From: Solobacterium sp.
GTDB lineage: Bacteria > Bacillota_I > Bacilli_A > Erysipelotrichales > Erysipelotrichaceae
DNA length: 64,000 nucleotides
Reading direction: 5' to 3'
NCBI GenBank assembly: GCA_017512725.1
Contig: JAFWEW010000023.1
Location: 29,117-93,116 of the forward strand
Shown: positions 52,635 through 61,214 of the stretch, one piece after another
How the letters are laid out: every line of letters starts with the position of its first letter
How positions within the stretch are numbered: the first letter of the stretch is position 1
The notes under the pieces: model-generated
What the model saw: the letters and a program-made list of their open reading frames with translations, nothing else
Told to the model about the DNA's origin: nothing
Database searches by the model: none
Translations under genes and position numbers: made by a program

Positions 52635-53609
52635 ATGAAGGTGTTTTTCGGAATCCTGATTCTGATTGTTCTCGTGCTTGCGGTCATTGCGGAAGTGTTT
52701 TTTCAGTTCGTATTCTCAAGGCAGGGTATCCGGATCCCGGGAAAACCGTATCTGAAGGAAGGGGAATACGACCTTCGTTCCTGGAAACAGTTTGAACAGC
52801 GGCATCTGGAGGATGTGGAGTGGCTTTCTTCGCAGCCGATGGAAGAAATAACGGTGGTTTCAGATGACAGTCTGAACCTCTGCGGTCATTACTTTAAGGC
52901 GGAGGAGCCAAAACGGATCGTACTCTGTGTCCATGGCTACCGGGGAAATGGCATGCATGATTTTGCCAGTGTCAGCCGGTTCCTTCATGAACAGAACTGT
53001 GACCTGCTTCTGATCGATCAGCGGGCTTCCGGGAAGAGTGAAGGAACGTATATCACCTTCGGTGCGAAAGAAAAACAGGATATCCGGAAGTGGTGTGAAT
53101 ATCTTTCCGATCATAACCCCAAAGAACTTCCGATCTATCTGTACGGAATATCCATGGGCTGTGCCAGTGTGCTCTGTGCCCTGGATACGGGTGTGGATAC
53201 GATCGTAAACGGGGTAATCGCAGACTGCGGATTCGCTTCGATCCGCTCGATCCTTGCCGATCGGGCCTGGAAAACATTTCATGCGCCGGCATTTCCCGTT
53301 CTGAATCTGATGGAACTGTATTGTATCCTGCGTGCAGGCTTCCGGTTCGAGGAAGGAAATGCGGAAAAGGTGCTTCGATCTGCAGCGGTTCCGGTGCTGT
53401 TCATTCACGGCAGTGAAGATCATTTTGTGCCGGTGGAGAATACCATCCGCAATTATGAAGCATGTGCTTCGGAAAAAGAGCTGGTTCTGGTGAACGGCGG
53501 AGTCCATGCGAGCTCCTATAATACGGACGAGACACTTTATCAGTCAAAACTGCTTTCCTTTTTTGAACGGAACGACAGAAACCATTTACAGGAGACAACA
53601 GCGGTATGA
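52635..53609 (+). CDS. Alpha/beta hydrolase with N-terminal membrane anchor
   Basis: A 324-residue alpha/beta hydrolase. A membrane anchor occupies about residues 4-26. The oxyanion region is VHGYRGNG (His100-Gly101), the nucleophile is Ser173 in YGISMGCAS, and the C-terminal part has HGSEDHFVPV with the acid and NGGVHASS with the His. It resembles the YqiK/BAAT-like serine hydrolases of Bacillota. A TACAAT box ends 6 bases before the ATG and no ribosome site is visible, so translation may be leaderless. Its 3' end overlaps thpR by 4 bases. Confidence 0.85.
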   Translation: MKVFFGILILIVLVLAVIAEVFFQFVFSRQGIRIPGKPYLKEGEYDLRSWKQFEQRHLEDVEWLSSQPMEEITVVSDDSLNLCGHYFKAEEPKRIVLCVHGYRGNGMHDFASVSRFLHEQNCDLLLIDQRASGKSEGTYITFGAKEKQDIRKWCEYLSDHNPKELPIYLYGISMGCASVLCALDTGVDTIVNGVIADCGFASIRSILADRAWKTFHAPAFPVLNLMELYCILRAGFRFEEGNAEKVLRSAAVPVLFIHGSEDHFVPVENTIRNYEACASEKELVLVNGGVHASSYNTDETLYQSKLLSFFERNDRNHLQETTAV

Positions 53610-54127
53610 TCGTATTTGCGGGAATTGAATTAAATCCGGACACAAGGGGCCTCTGTGAATCCCTGCAGGGAATGCTGAAGACGCGGACAGCCGGGAGCTT
53701 TCCGCGGCGGGAGAACCTTCATGTGACACTGGCCTACTTTGGAGAAGTGGATGATGCGAAGCTCGGAGAGATACAGAAGATACTGGAAGAAACCCCGTTT
53801 CCACGCAATGAACTGCTGTTTACAAGGATCGGACTGTTTGAAGGCGGAAAAGGAGACCACATCGTTCTGCTTGCAAGGGCACAGGATACGCTTCTTGCAT
53901 ATCGGGAAGAACTGATGAAGCAGTTTGGTGAGAAATGGATCTATACCGATCCGAAACCGTTCCGTCCGCATGTTACACTGGTGCGGGCAAAGAAAAAGAA
54001 AGTTGACTGCAGCGGAATTCATTTTGAACCGGTTTCTTCTCCGGTTGAACAGGTCGTACTGTTCCGGTCCTATGAACAGTCCGGAAAGCGGATCTATGAA
54101 CCGCTGAGCAGCTATCGTGCAGGGTGA
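53606..54127 (+). CDS. thpR: RNA 2',3'-cyclic phosphodiesterase
   Basis: A 173-residue LigT/ThpR protein of the 2H phosphoesterase superfamily. Both catalytic HxT motifs are present: His39-Val-Thr41 in NLHVTLAYFG and His122-Val-Thr124 in RPHVTLVRA. The enzyme opens 2',3'-cyclic phosphates on RNA ends. The ATG overlaps the hydrolase stop by 4 bases, and the HAD gene follows with the start region overlapping its end, so this is part of a small operon. Confidence 0.93.
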   Translation: MIVFAGIELNPDTRGLCESLQGMLKTRTAGSFPRRENLHVTLAYFGEVDDAKLGEIQKILEETPFPRNELLFTRIGLFEGGKGDHIVLLARAQDTLLAYREELMKQFGEKWIYTDPKPFRPHVTLVRAKKKKVDCSGIHFEPVSSPVEQVVLFRSYEQSGKRIYEPLSSYRAG

Positions 54128-54135
54128 AAAAGATT

Positions 54136-54792
54136 ATGAGCATAAAGGCAATACTGTTTGATTTTGATGACACACTGGGAGATCGGGAAACCTATACCCA
54201 CCGTACCTACTGCGGAAAAATGGATGAGATTCTGCCGGATATGGATCCATGGTACAGAGAAGCGGTCATTCAGCAGTGTCTGATCTATGACCAGCATGGA
54301 GATGTGCCGAAACGGTACATCCGGGATATGATCCTGGAAAAATTCGGAATCGACTTCGGAGAGGATTTCCAGGATTACTGGCGGATCCATCAGCCGATGA
54401 ATGTCGTGCTGTATGAAGATGCCGTCGATACGATTCTGGAACTGAAAAAACGCGGTTATAAAGTTGGCATTCTGACCAACGGGGAATCCCATTCCCAGCG
54501 CAGTAAAGTTGTTTCCACGGGATTGATCGATCTGGTGGATGCCCTGACGATCAGCGGGGAAACCGATACCCAGAAACCCGAACCGGAGATTTTCCGTCTG
54601 ACGGCAGAGAAGCTTGGCTTAAAGCCGGAGGAATGCGCCTTTGTCGGCGATATGTTCAAGAACGACGTATATGGAGCCCATCGGGCAGGGATGCTGCCGA
54701 TCTGGATCTGGCCGCATTCTGCACGGCGTTTTACGGAAGTGGATGTGCTCCGGATCCAGCACCTGTCAGAACTGCTGGATCTGTTCCAGTGA
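54136..54792 (+). CDS. HAD family hydrolase (YjjG/PPase-like)
   Basis: A 218-residue haloacid dehalogenase-like phosphatase with an alpha-helical cap after motif I. The motifs are DFDDTLGD (nucleophile Asp9, Asp11), ILTNGE for motif II, the Lys in TQKPEPEIF for motif III, and FVGDMFKNDVYGA for motif IV. Members of this type act on small phosphorylated metabolites such as nucleotides; the substrate here is unknown. The ATG at 54136 has AGGGTGA upstream; a GTG at 54124 is the alternative. Confidence 0.88.
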   Translation: MSIKAILFDFDDTLGDRETYTHRTYCGKMDEILPDMDPWYREAVIQQCLIYDQHGDVPKRYIRDMILEKFGIDFGEDFQDYWRIHQPMNVVLYEDAVDTILELKKRGYKVGILTNGESHSQRSKVVSTGLIDLVDALTISGETDTQKPEPEIFRLTAEKLGLKPEECAFVGDMFKNDVYGAHRAGMLPIWIWPHSARRFTEVDVLRIQHLSELLDLFQ

Positions 54793-54823
54793 ATTCCGAT
54801 AAATAACAGAAAGAAGGCGAATG

Positions 54824-55705
54824 ATGAAACTTTCAGTGATTTCCGATCAGATCAGCAGCTCCTTTGAAGAAGCGTTTCAGATCGCAGCGGATTACGGATA
54901 CGAATATGTAGAACTCCATAATGCATGGGACAAAACAATCGAAGAACTGAATGATTCGGAAACGGCAGAAGTGAAACGGCTTCTGAAGGAGTATCATCTT
55001 TCGGTTTCCAATATCGCATCGACCGTTTTCTTTGTCTGTCCGCTGTATGAAACAGATCATGTTACGGGATTCAGTGATTCCTTTCATGTGATCGAAGGCG
55101 GGATTGAAGAACACCTGAACCATCTTGAGCGGGCATGTCAGATCGCAAATGAACTGGAAAGCCCGAATATCCGGTTATTCCCGTTCCGGTTTCCGGACAA
55201 CCGGAAACCGCCGTTTGGAGATGCCGGGGATGCGGAACACATCCGGGACGCCATGCGGAGAGCGGGTGAAATCGCACAGCCTTACGGAGTGACGCTGGTC
55301 GTGGAAAACTGCCCGTATTCCCATATGCCGAAGGGACAGATGACGCTCGAACTGATCCGGTCCATAGACCGCGCCAACGTAAAACTGCTGTATGATCCGG
55401 CAAACTCCTATCGTGCGGTGGTGGAAAATGTTCCGGAACGGTACCGCTTCTGGAGCCTGGAAACGGAGGCAAAGGAACTGGCGAAAGAGATCGGGCATGT
55501 ACATATCAAGAACTACCATTATGACCCTTCGGTCCAGCCCAAGCCATTTGTACATGTGCCTGCCGGAGAAGGGGATATCAACTATGACGAATTGATCCCG
55601 ATCCTGAAGAAAAACGGCTGCGAAGCGGTATTGTCGCTCGAGCCGGAAGTGGATGGGGAAGGGACAAAGGCATCCATGAAATGGATGATGGATCACTTTG
55701 GCTGA
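54824..55705 (+). CDS. Sugar phosphate isomerase/epimerase (TIM barrel)
   Basis: A 293-residue xylose isomerase-like TIM-barrel protein (AP_endonuc_2 family). Metal ligands expected of the fold are seen in VVENCPYSH (Glu), LLYDPANSY (Asp), GHVHIKNYHY (His) and VLSLEPEVD (Glu). Proteins of this group isomerise or epimerise sugars and inositols. The exact substrate cannot be read. Tandem ATG codons at 54821 and 54824 follow an AAGGCG site. The 3' end overlaps a convergent gene by 13 bases. Confidence 0.87.
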   Translation: MKLSVISDQISSSFEEAFQIAADYGYEYVELHNAWDKTIEELNDSETAEVKRLLKEYHLSVSNIASTVFFVCPLYETDHVTGFSDSFHVIEGGIEEHLNHLERACQIANELESPNIRLFPFRFPDNRKPPFGDAGDAEHIRDAMRRAGEIAQPYGVTLVVENCPYSHMPKGQMTLELIRSIDRANVKLLYDPANSYRAVVENVPERYRFWSLETEAKELAKEIGHVHIKNYHYDPSVQPKPFVHVPAGEGDINYDELIPILKKNGCEAVLSLEPEVDGEGTKASMKWMMDHFG

Positions 55706-56031
55706 TCCATTTTCTCTTTTGTGCCGGGAAGGAACCAGATGATCCGGAAACAGAACCGGCGAAAACGGGTATCGCCGTAGTCGAAAAGATCGATCGGATC
55801 GGCGTGCCGTTTCAGGTTTGCGAGCAGGCCGATATGAAGGGGTTCATACTTATCGCAGAAATAATAGACAATCGCATGAAAAAAGATCTCATGTGCGAGC
55901 TGTTCCCTGCTCATATGCTCAATGCGCTTTTCCGTAAGGATCCGCTCTGCTTCGTGCAGGCAGATTTTTTTGTTCATCAGATCCCTGCGTACTTTCAGCG
56001 CATAGGTTTTGATTTTTGGCCGCTCATTCAT
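55693..56031 (-). CDS. Hypothetical protein, convergent overlap
   Basis: A 112-residue basic protein that I do not recognise. The core HEAERILTEKRIEHMSREQL and HEIFFHAIVYYFCDKYEPLH reads as two amphipathic helices with many His and aromatic residues; the C-terminus is FRRFCFRIIWFLPG. The composition looks like real coding sequence and an AGGG site lies close to the ATG, but its 3' end overlaps the isomerase gene by 13 bases on the other strand. Confidence 0.6.
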   Translation of the reverse strand: MNERPKIKTYALKVRRDLMNKKICLHEAERILTEKRIEHMSREQLAHEIFFHAIVYYFCDKYEPLHIGLLANLKRHADPIDLFDYGDTRFRRFCFRIIWFLPGTKEKMDQPK

Positions 56032-56135
56032 GCCCTAATAGTAGCAGAGCACGGATATTTTGACGGAACAGAATTTCGGGGGAATGTGCTAAAATTCATA
56101 CACACATCTATAAAAAAGAAAAAGAGGTGATTTCT

Positions 56136-57917
56136 TTGGGTGTAATAAAGAGACTCTCCGCATGTATTCGGGAATATAAGAAACCTACCATTCTGACACC
56201 GGTCTTTGTCATCGGTGAAGTGATTTTTGAAGCGATTATTCCCTATACCATTGCGATGCTGGTCAATGATATCAAGGCAGGATGCGGGATCAGCCGTATT
56301 TTTCACTATGCATGGATCCTGCTGCTGATGGCACTGGCCTCGCTGCTGTTTGGCTATATTGCAGGTATGACCTGTGCCCGGGCAAGCTGCGGATTTGCGA
56401 AAAACCTGCGCCATGATGTGTTCTATCAGGTACAGGAATTCTCGTTTGCCAATATCGACAAATTCAGTTCGGCTTCGCTGGTTACCCGACTGACCACGGA
56501 TATCCAGAATATCCAGATGGCGTTCATGATGATCATCCGGATGGCGATCCGTGCACCGCTGAATCTCATTTTCTCATTCGCGATGGCGTTCTATATGGGC
56601 GGTTCCATGGCAGTGATCTTTCTGATCGTGATCCCGATTCTCGGACTTGGTCTGTTTGGCGTTGCCAAAGTAACCATGCCGCTGTTCCGGAAGGGTTTCC
56701 CGAAGTATGACGCCCTGAATGAATCCGTGGAAGAAAACATCAAGGGCATCCGGGTCGTCAAGTCCTTTGTCCGGGAAGACTATGAAACGGAAAAGTTCCA
56801 TCATGCCAGTGAAGATATCCGTAAGATCTTCACCAAGGCAGAGCGGATCCTTGCCCTCAACGGACCGCTGATGCAGATGTGCATGTACGGCGTCATGGTC
56901 TTTGTTCTGTCCGTCGGTTCCAAGACGATTATCTCGACCAACGGTACGGCACTTGATATCGGCCAGTTCTCAACCCTGCTTACCTACAGCTTCCAGATCC
57001 TTTCCAGTCTGATGATGCTGTCGATGATGTTTGTCATGATGACCTTCTCGGCAGAAAGCGCAGGCCGTGTGTGTGAGGTTCTGAATGAAACGAGCACGAT
57101 TACCAATCCGGAAAACCCGGTTACCGAGGTAGAAGACGGATCAATCGATTTTGACAATGTTTCGTTCCGTTATTCCGCGCATTCCGAACGGCCGGTACTG
57201 GATCATATCAATCTGCATATCCGTTCCGGTGAAACGATCGGCATTATCGGCGGAACCGGTTCTGCAAAATCCACACTGGTGCAGCTGATCCCGCGTCTTT
57301 ACGATGTGAGTGAAGGTTCTGTCAAAGTCGGCGGCAGGGATGTCAGAGAATATGATCTGACCGTGCTGCGTGATTCCGTAGCCATGGTGCTGCAGAAAAA
57401 TGTATTGTTCTCCGGTACGATCGCTGAGAATATCCGCTGGGGTGACAAAAATGCGACCGATGAGGAAGTAAAACATGTATGTATGCTGGCAAAGGCAGAT
57501 GAGTTTATCGACCGTCAGCCGGATGGCTACGATACCTACATTGAACAGGGCGGCACCAACGTATCCGGCGGTCAGAAACAGCGTCTCTGCATTGCCCGGG
57601 CACTGCTCAAGAAACCAAAGATCCTGATTCTGGATGACAGCACTTCGGCTGTAGATACCAAGACCGATGCATTGATCCGGAAATCGATGAAGGAATACAT
57701 TCCCAGTACGACCAAGATCATCATCGCGCAGCGTACTTCTTCCGTCGAAGATGCAGACCGTGTCATTGTCATGGACAACGGCATGATCGATGCGATCGGC
57801 ACAAGCGAGGAACTGCTGAAGACCAACCGGATCTATCAGGAAGTTTATTATTCACAGAATAAGCAGGGCACTGAAGAAACCGAAGCCTCCGCTGAAGGAA
57901 AGGAGGTGTTCGCATGA
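56136..57917 (+). CDS. ABC exporter half-transporter, degenerate ATP site (pair 2)
   Basis: A 593-residue ABC exporter subunit: six helices (about 15-310) and a C-terminal ATPase. Walker A is GGTGSAKST, with Ala in place of the usual Gly before Lys. The signature VSGGQKQR is intact, but the Walker B glutamate is Asp (ILDDSTSAVDT) and the switch His is Gln (IAQRTSS), as in the inactive half of heterodimers. The start is taken as TTG at 56136, 5 bases after AGAGGTGA; a GTG at 56127 would overlap that site. It overlaps the next gene by 4 bases. Confidence 0.9.
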   Translation: MGVIKRLSACIREYKKPTILTPVFVIGEVIFEAIIPYTIAMLVNDIKAGCGISRIFHYAWILLLMALASLLFGYIAGMTCARASCGFAKNLRHDVFYQVQEFSFANIDKFSSASLVTRLTTDIQNIQMAFMMIIRMAIRAPLNLIFSFAMAFYMGGSMAVIFLIVIPILGLGLFGVAKVTMPLFRKGFPKYDALNESVEENIKGIRVVKSFVREDYETEKFHHASEDIRKIFTKAERILALNGPLMQMCMYGVMVFVLSVGSKTIISTNGTALDIGQFSTLLTYSFQILSSLMMLSMMFVMMTFSAESAGRVCEVLNETSTITNPENPVTEVEDGSIDFDNVSFRYSAHSERPVLDHINLHIRSGETIGIIGGTGSAKSTLVQLIPRLYDVSEGSVKVGGRDVREYDLTVLRDSVAMVLQKNVLFSGTIAENIRWGDKNATDEEVKHVCMLAKADEFIDRQPDGYDTYIEQGGTNVSGGQKQRLCIARALLKKPKILILDDSTSAVDTKTDALIRKSMKEYIPSTTKIIIAQRTSSVEDADRVIVMDNGMIDAIGTSEELLKTNRIYQEVYYSQNKQGTEETEASAEGKEVFA

Positions 57918-59806
57918 AGGGAAGACCTGCCAAGGGCACTGTCAAACGGCTGCTGAAAATGCTGTTCGGGTATTTTCCGAAACTGCTGCCGCTCATTATC
58001 GTTTTAATCGTTATCAATGCGGTCATCTCTGCGCTGCCTTCTGTGTTCCAGCAGAAAGTTGTAGCAGTGCTTCAGAACTCGTGGGAACAGGGGCTTTCCT
58101 GGGAAGATACCCGTCCTGCGATCATGAAGAATGTCAAAACGCTCGTATTATTCTATGGCTGTTCACTGGCTGCCGGCTTTGCCTACAACCAGCTGATGGC
58201 AGTCTTTACACAGGGAACACTGGCAAAGCTCCGTGATGAGATGTTCTCTCACATGGAGACGCTTCCGATCCGGTACTTTGATACCCACAAGCGCGGGGAT
58301 GTCATGTCGTATTACACCAATGACGTCGACGCCATGCGGCAGATGATTTCACAGTCATTCCCGCAGCTGCTGGTATCCGCAATCTCTGTTACGACGATCC
58401 TGTGCATCATGCTGTACTACAGCATCTGGATGGGACTGGTCATCATTCTTGGCTCCTTTGTTTCGATTGCGATCACACGCATCGTCGGCGGCAAATCCGC
58501 ATATCATTTCATTGCCCAGCAGAAATATGTTGCGGCGACTGAAGGTGTTGTGGAAGAAATGATCAACGGCGGAAAAGTCATCAAGGTGTTCAACCATGAA
58601 CAGGAAGCGGAAGAGGCATTTGACAAGGCAAACAACGAGCTTTATGAAGCAGCCTATAATGCCAACCGGTATTCCAATACGCTGATGCCGATCCTGAATA
58701 ATGTCAGCTATATCATCTATGTATTTGTAGCGGTTGTCGGCGGTCTGCTGATCGAATTCAATGTACCGAATGTTTCCCTTTCGGGGCTCCCGATTTCCAT
58801 TGCGGTAGTGGTTCCGTTCCTTGGCATGTCCCGTCAGTTTGCCGGTATGATCCAGCAGGTAAGCCCGCAGATCAACTCGATCGTCATGGGTCTTGCCGGT
58901 GCAGGGCGGATCTTCTCACTGCTGGATGAAGAACCAGAGACCGATAACGGATATGTCACGCTGGTCTATGCAAAAGAAGAAAACGGTGAAGTCACTGAAA
59001 GTGATGTGCCGACCCGGACATGGGCCTGGAAACATCCGCACCAGGCAGACGGTACCATCACCTATACAAAGGTCCGGGGAGATGTGCGCTTCTTTGATGT
59101 CGACTTCGGATATACGCCGGAGAAGATCGTTCTGCACAACATTACCCTGTATGGCAAACCGGGTCAGAAGATTGCCTTTGTCGGCGCGACCGGTGCCGGC
59201 AAGACGACGATTACGAACCTGATCAATCGGTTCTACGATATTGAAGACGGCAAGATCCGCTATGACGGCATCAATATCAATAAGATCAAGAAATCAGCAC
59301 TGCGCAGATCGCTTGGCATCGTTCTGCAGGATACCGTGCTGTTTACCGGTACCGTTATGGATAACATCCGTTACGGGCGTCTCGATGCGACGGATGAAGA
59401 ATGCATCGAGGCCGCGAAGCTCTCCGGTGCGGACAGCTTTATCCGCCACCTTCCGGAAGGATACAATACGATGCTGGATGGCGACGGATCGAATCTTTCG
59501 CAGGGGCAGTGCCAGCTGCTTGCGATTGCCCGTGCCGCCGTTGAAGATCCTCCGGTCATGATTCTGGATGAGGCAACATCATCCATCGATACCCGTACCG
59601 AACAGATCGTACAGCGCGGTATGGATGCCCTGATGGAAGGACGTACGGTATTTGTCATTGCCCATCGGCTGTCCACCGTCAAGAATTCCAACGTCATTCT
59701 TGTACTGGATCAGGGACGAGTCATTGAACGCGGTACGCATGAAGAACTGCTTGCGATGAAAGGGCAGTACTATCAGCTGTATACCGGAGCGTTTGAACTG
59801 GAATAA
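57914..59806 (+). CDS. ABC exporter half-transporter, canonical ATP site (pair 2)
   Basis: A 630-residue ABC exporter subunit, partner of the preceding gene. It has six helices (about 15-330) and an ATPase with Walker A GATGAGKTT, a variant signature LSQGQCQ, Walker B MILDEATSSIDT with the catalytic Glu, and IAHRLST with the switch His. Between the membrane domain and ATPase (about residues 345-385) there is an extra loop, YAKEENGEVTESDVPTRTW, not seen in pair 1. GGAGGTG precedes the ATG. The pair is likely a heterodimeric drug or lipid exporter. Confidence 0.92.
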   Translation: MKGRPAKGTVKRLLKMLFGYFPKLLPLIIVLIVINAVISALPSVFQQKVVAVLQNSWEQGLSWEDTRPAIMKNVKTLVLFYGCSLAAGFAYNQLMAVFTQGTLAKLRDEMFSHMETLPIRYFDTHKRGDVMSYYTNDVDAMRQMISQSFPQLLVSAISVTTILCIMLYYSIWMGLVIILGSFVSIAITRIVGGKSAYHFIAQQKYVAATEGVVEEMINGGKVIKVFNHEQEAEEAFDKANNELYEAAYNANRYSNTLMPILNNVSYIIYVFVAVVGGLLIEFNVPNVSLSGLPISIAVVVPFLGMSRQFAGMIQQVSPQINSIVMGLAGAGRIFSLLDEEPETDNGYVTLVYAKEENGEVTESDVPTRTWAWKHPHQADGTITYTKVRGDVRFFDVDFGYTPEKIVLHNITLYGKPGQKIAFVGATGAGKTTITNLINRFYDIEDGKIRYDGININKIKKSALRRSLGIVLQDTVLFTGTVMDNIRYGRLDATDEECIEAAKLSGADSFIRHLPEGYNTMLDGDGSNLSQGQCQLLAIARAAVEDPPVMILDEATSSIDTRTEQIVQRGMDALMEGRTVFVIAHRLSTVKNSNVILVLDQGRVIERGTHEELLAMKGQYYQLYTGAFELE

Positions 59807-59830
59807 CAGAAACGGGAAATCATGTCAGAG

Positions 59831-59857
59831 TCACAGGTAATACACCTGTGGCTTTTT
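59831..59857 (+). terminator. Terminator of ABC exporter pair 2
   Basis: CACAGGT (59832-59838) pairs with ACCTGTG (59844-59850), followed by GC and five T. Confidence 0.8.
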
Positions 59858-59930
59858 CTGTTCCGCTTCCGTCGATCTGGGAGAGTCATTTTTTAAATAT
59901 GGATATTCAATAAAGACTCAGAAATAAGGC

Positions 59931-59959
59931 TTGCAAACAGATAATACAAATAGTACAGT
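59931..59959 (+). promoter_or_regulatory. Promoter of the GntR/ABC operon
   Basis: A -35 box TTGCAA (59931-59936) and a -10 box TACAGT (59954-59959) are 17 bases apart. The direct-repeat element overlaps the spacer and -10 box. Confidence 0.6.
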
Positions 59960-59967
59960 TAATACAG
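59941..59967 (+). promoter_or_regulatory. Three tandem 9-nt direct repeats, candidate GntR operator
   Basis: ATAATACAA (59941), ATAGTACAG (59950) and TTAATACAG (59959) repeat without gaps. They lie in the spacer and -10 region of the promoter, just before the YtrA-type GntR gene, so they are candidates for its binding site. Confidence 0.5.
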
Positions 59968-59980
59968 ATGAGGGACAGCG

Positions 59981-60340
59981 ATGTTTTTACTTAACTTGCA
60001 AAGCAAAATACCGATCAATGAACAGATTCAGAATCAGATCCGGCGGTTCATTGAAAACGGAATTCTGAAGCCGGGTGACCGGCTGCCGTCCGTACGCCAG
60101 CTGGCAGTGGAAAACGGGATCAACCCGAATACCGTTGCCAGAGCTTACAGCGAACTCGAAAAGAACGGCTATGTCTTTAACATGCCGAAAAAAGGAGTTT
60201 ATGTGGCAGAAGGGGCAGCAGGTCAGAACAGAGAAACGATGATTGAACATGCACTTCGGGAACTGAAAGAGCAGGGTGTTACAAAGAAACAGCTGCTGGA
60301 TGTGATCGATGCGCTCTATGAGGAGGACAAACATGCTTAA
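59981..60340 (+). CDS. GntR family regulator, YtrA subfamily
   Basis: A 119-residue GntR protein consisting of a winged helix (about 10-75, with GILKPGDRLPSVRQLA and NPNTVARAYSELEKNGY) and only a short helical tail, as in the YtrA subfamily. Such regulators usually repress the ABC transporter operon they head. It overlaps the ABC ATPase gene by 8 bases and sits behind a promoter with three direct repeats. Confidence 0.92.
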   Translation: MFLLNLQSKIPINEQIQNQIRRFIENGILKPGDRLPSVRQLAVENGINPNTVARAYSELEKNGYVFNMPKKGVYVAEGAAGQNRETMIEHALRELKEQGVTKKQLLDVIDALYEEDKHA

Positions 60341-61214
60341 GGCAGAACAGGTCAGTAAATCGTTTGGGGATACCGCAGTACTGCGGGACCTGACCATTGA
60401 AATACCGGATAAGACCATCTTCGGACTGGTTGGGATCAACGGTGCAGGCAAATCCACATTCCTTCGGCTTGCGGCTGGCGTTTATCAGCCGGATCAGGGA
60501 AGGATCACGCTGAACGGACAGGATACGCTGAAGGAAGATGCAGTGCGAAAGGATATTTCGTTTGTGGCAGATGAGGCGTATTACCCGCTTGGGGCAACAT
60601 TGGGATCCGTAGCGAGTCTCTATGAATCCATGTATGACTTTGACAATGCACTGTTTGAAACCTACTGCGGAATGTTTGAATTAAACCGGAAGACACCAAT
60701 GGCAAATTATTCCAAGGGAATGCGCAGAAGGGCATCCATTATTCTTGCGCTCTGCACCCATCCGAAACTGCTTCTGCTGGATGAGGCCTATGACGGTCTC
60801 GAACCGCTGGCAAGACTGCAGTTCAAACGGATCCTGGCACAGCGTCTGGAGGAAGAAGAGATTACGGTCGTAATCTCCAGTCATAACCTGCGGGAACTGG
60901 AAGATATCTGTGATTCGTTCGGCATTCTGGAAAACGGAACGATCCAGCGGCATGGTGATCTTCTGGAATCCAAGGGTGCGATCAACAAATATCAGATGGC
61001 ATTTGAACAGGAACTGACAAAGGAAGACTTCAAGGGTCTCGATATCCTGCGGTTTGAAAAAGAAGGACGAGTGATACAGATGGTGGTCCGCGGAGAAGAA
61101 CGTGCTGTTATGCAGGTGCTTCAGGAACATCAGCCGCTGTTTACGGATGTTCTTCCGGTCACGTTTGAAGAGATGTTCCTGTATGAACTGGAACAGAGGG
61201 GTGACAGATCATGA
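60333..61214 (+). CDS. ABC transporter ATP-binding protein
   Basis: A 293-residue ABC ATPase of the YtrB/CcmA-like group. Walker A is GINGAGKST (about residue 36), the signature is YSKGMRRR, a variant of LSGGQ often seen in this group, and Walker B is LLLLDEAYDGLEP followed by the SSHNLRELED switch region. A C-terminal extension of about 80 residues follows the ATPase core. AGGAGG lies 6 bases before the ATG inside the GntR gene. It pairs with the membrane protein encoded next. Confidence 0.93.
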   Translation: MLKAEQVSKSFGDTAVLRDLTIEIPDKTIFGLVGINGAGKSTFLRLAAGVYQPDQGRITLNGQDTLKEDAVRKDISFVADEAYYPLGATLGSVASLYESMYDFDNALFETYCGMFELNRKTPMANYSKGMRRRASIILALCTHPKLLLLDEAYDGLEPLARLQFKRILAQRLEEEEITVVISSHNLRELEDICDSFGILENGTIQRHGDLLESKGAINKYQMAFEQELTKEDFKGLDILRFEKEGRVIQMVVRGEERAVMQVLQEHQPLFTDVLPVTFEEMFLYELEQRGDRS

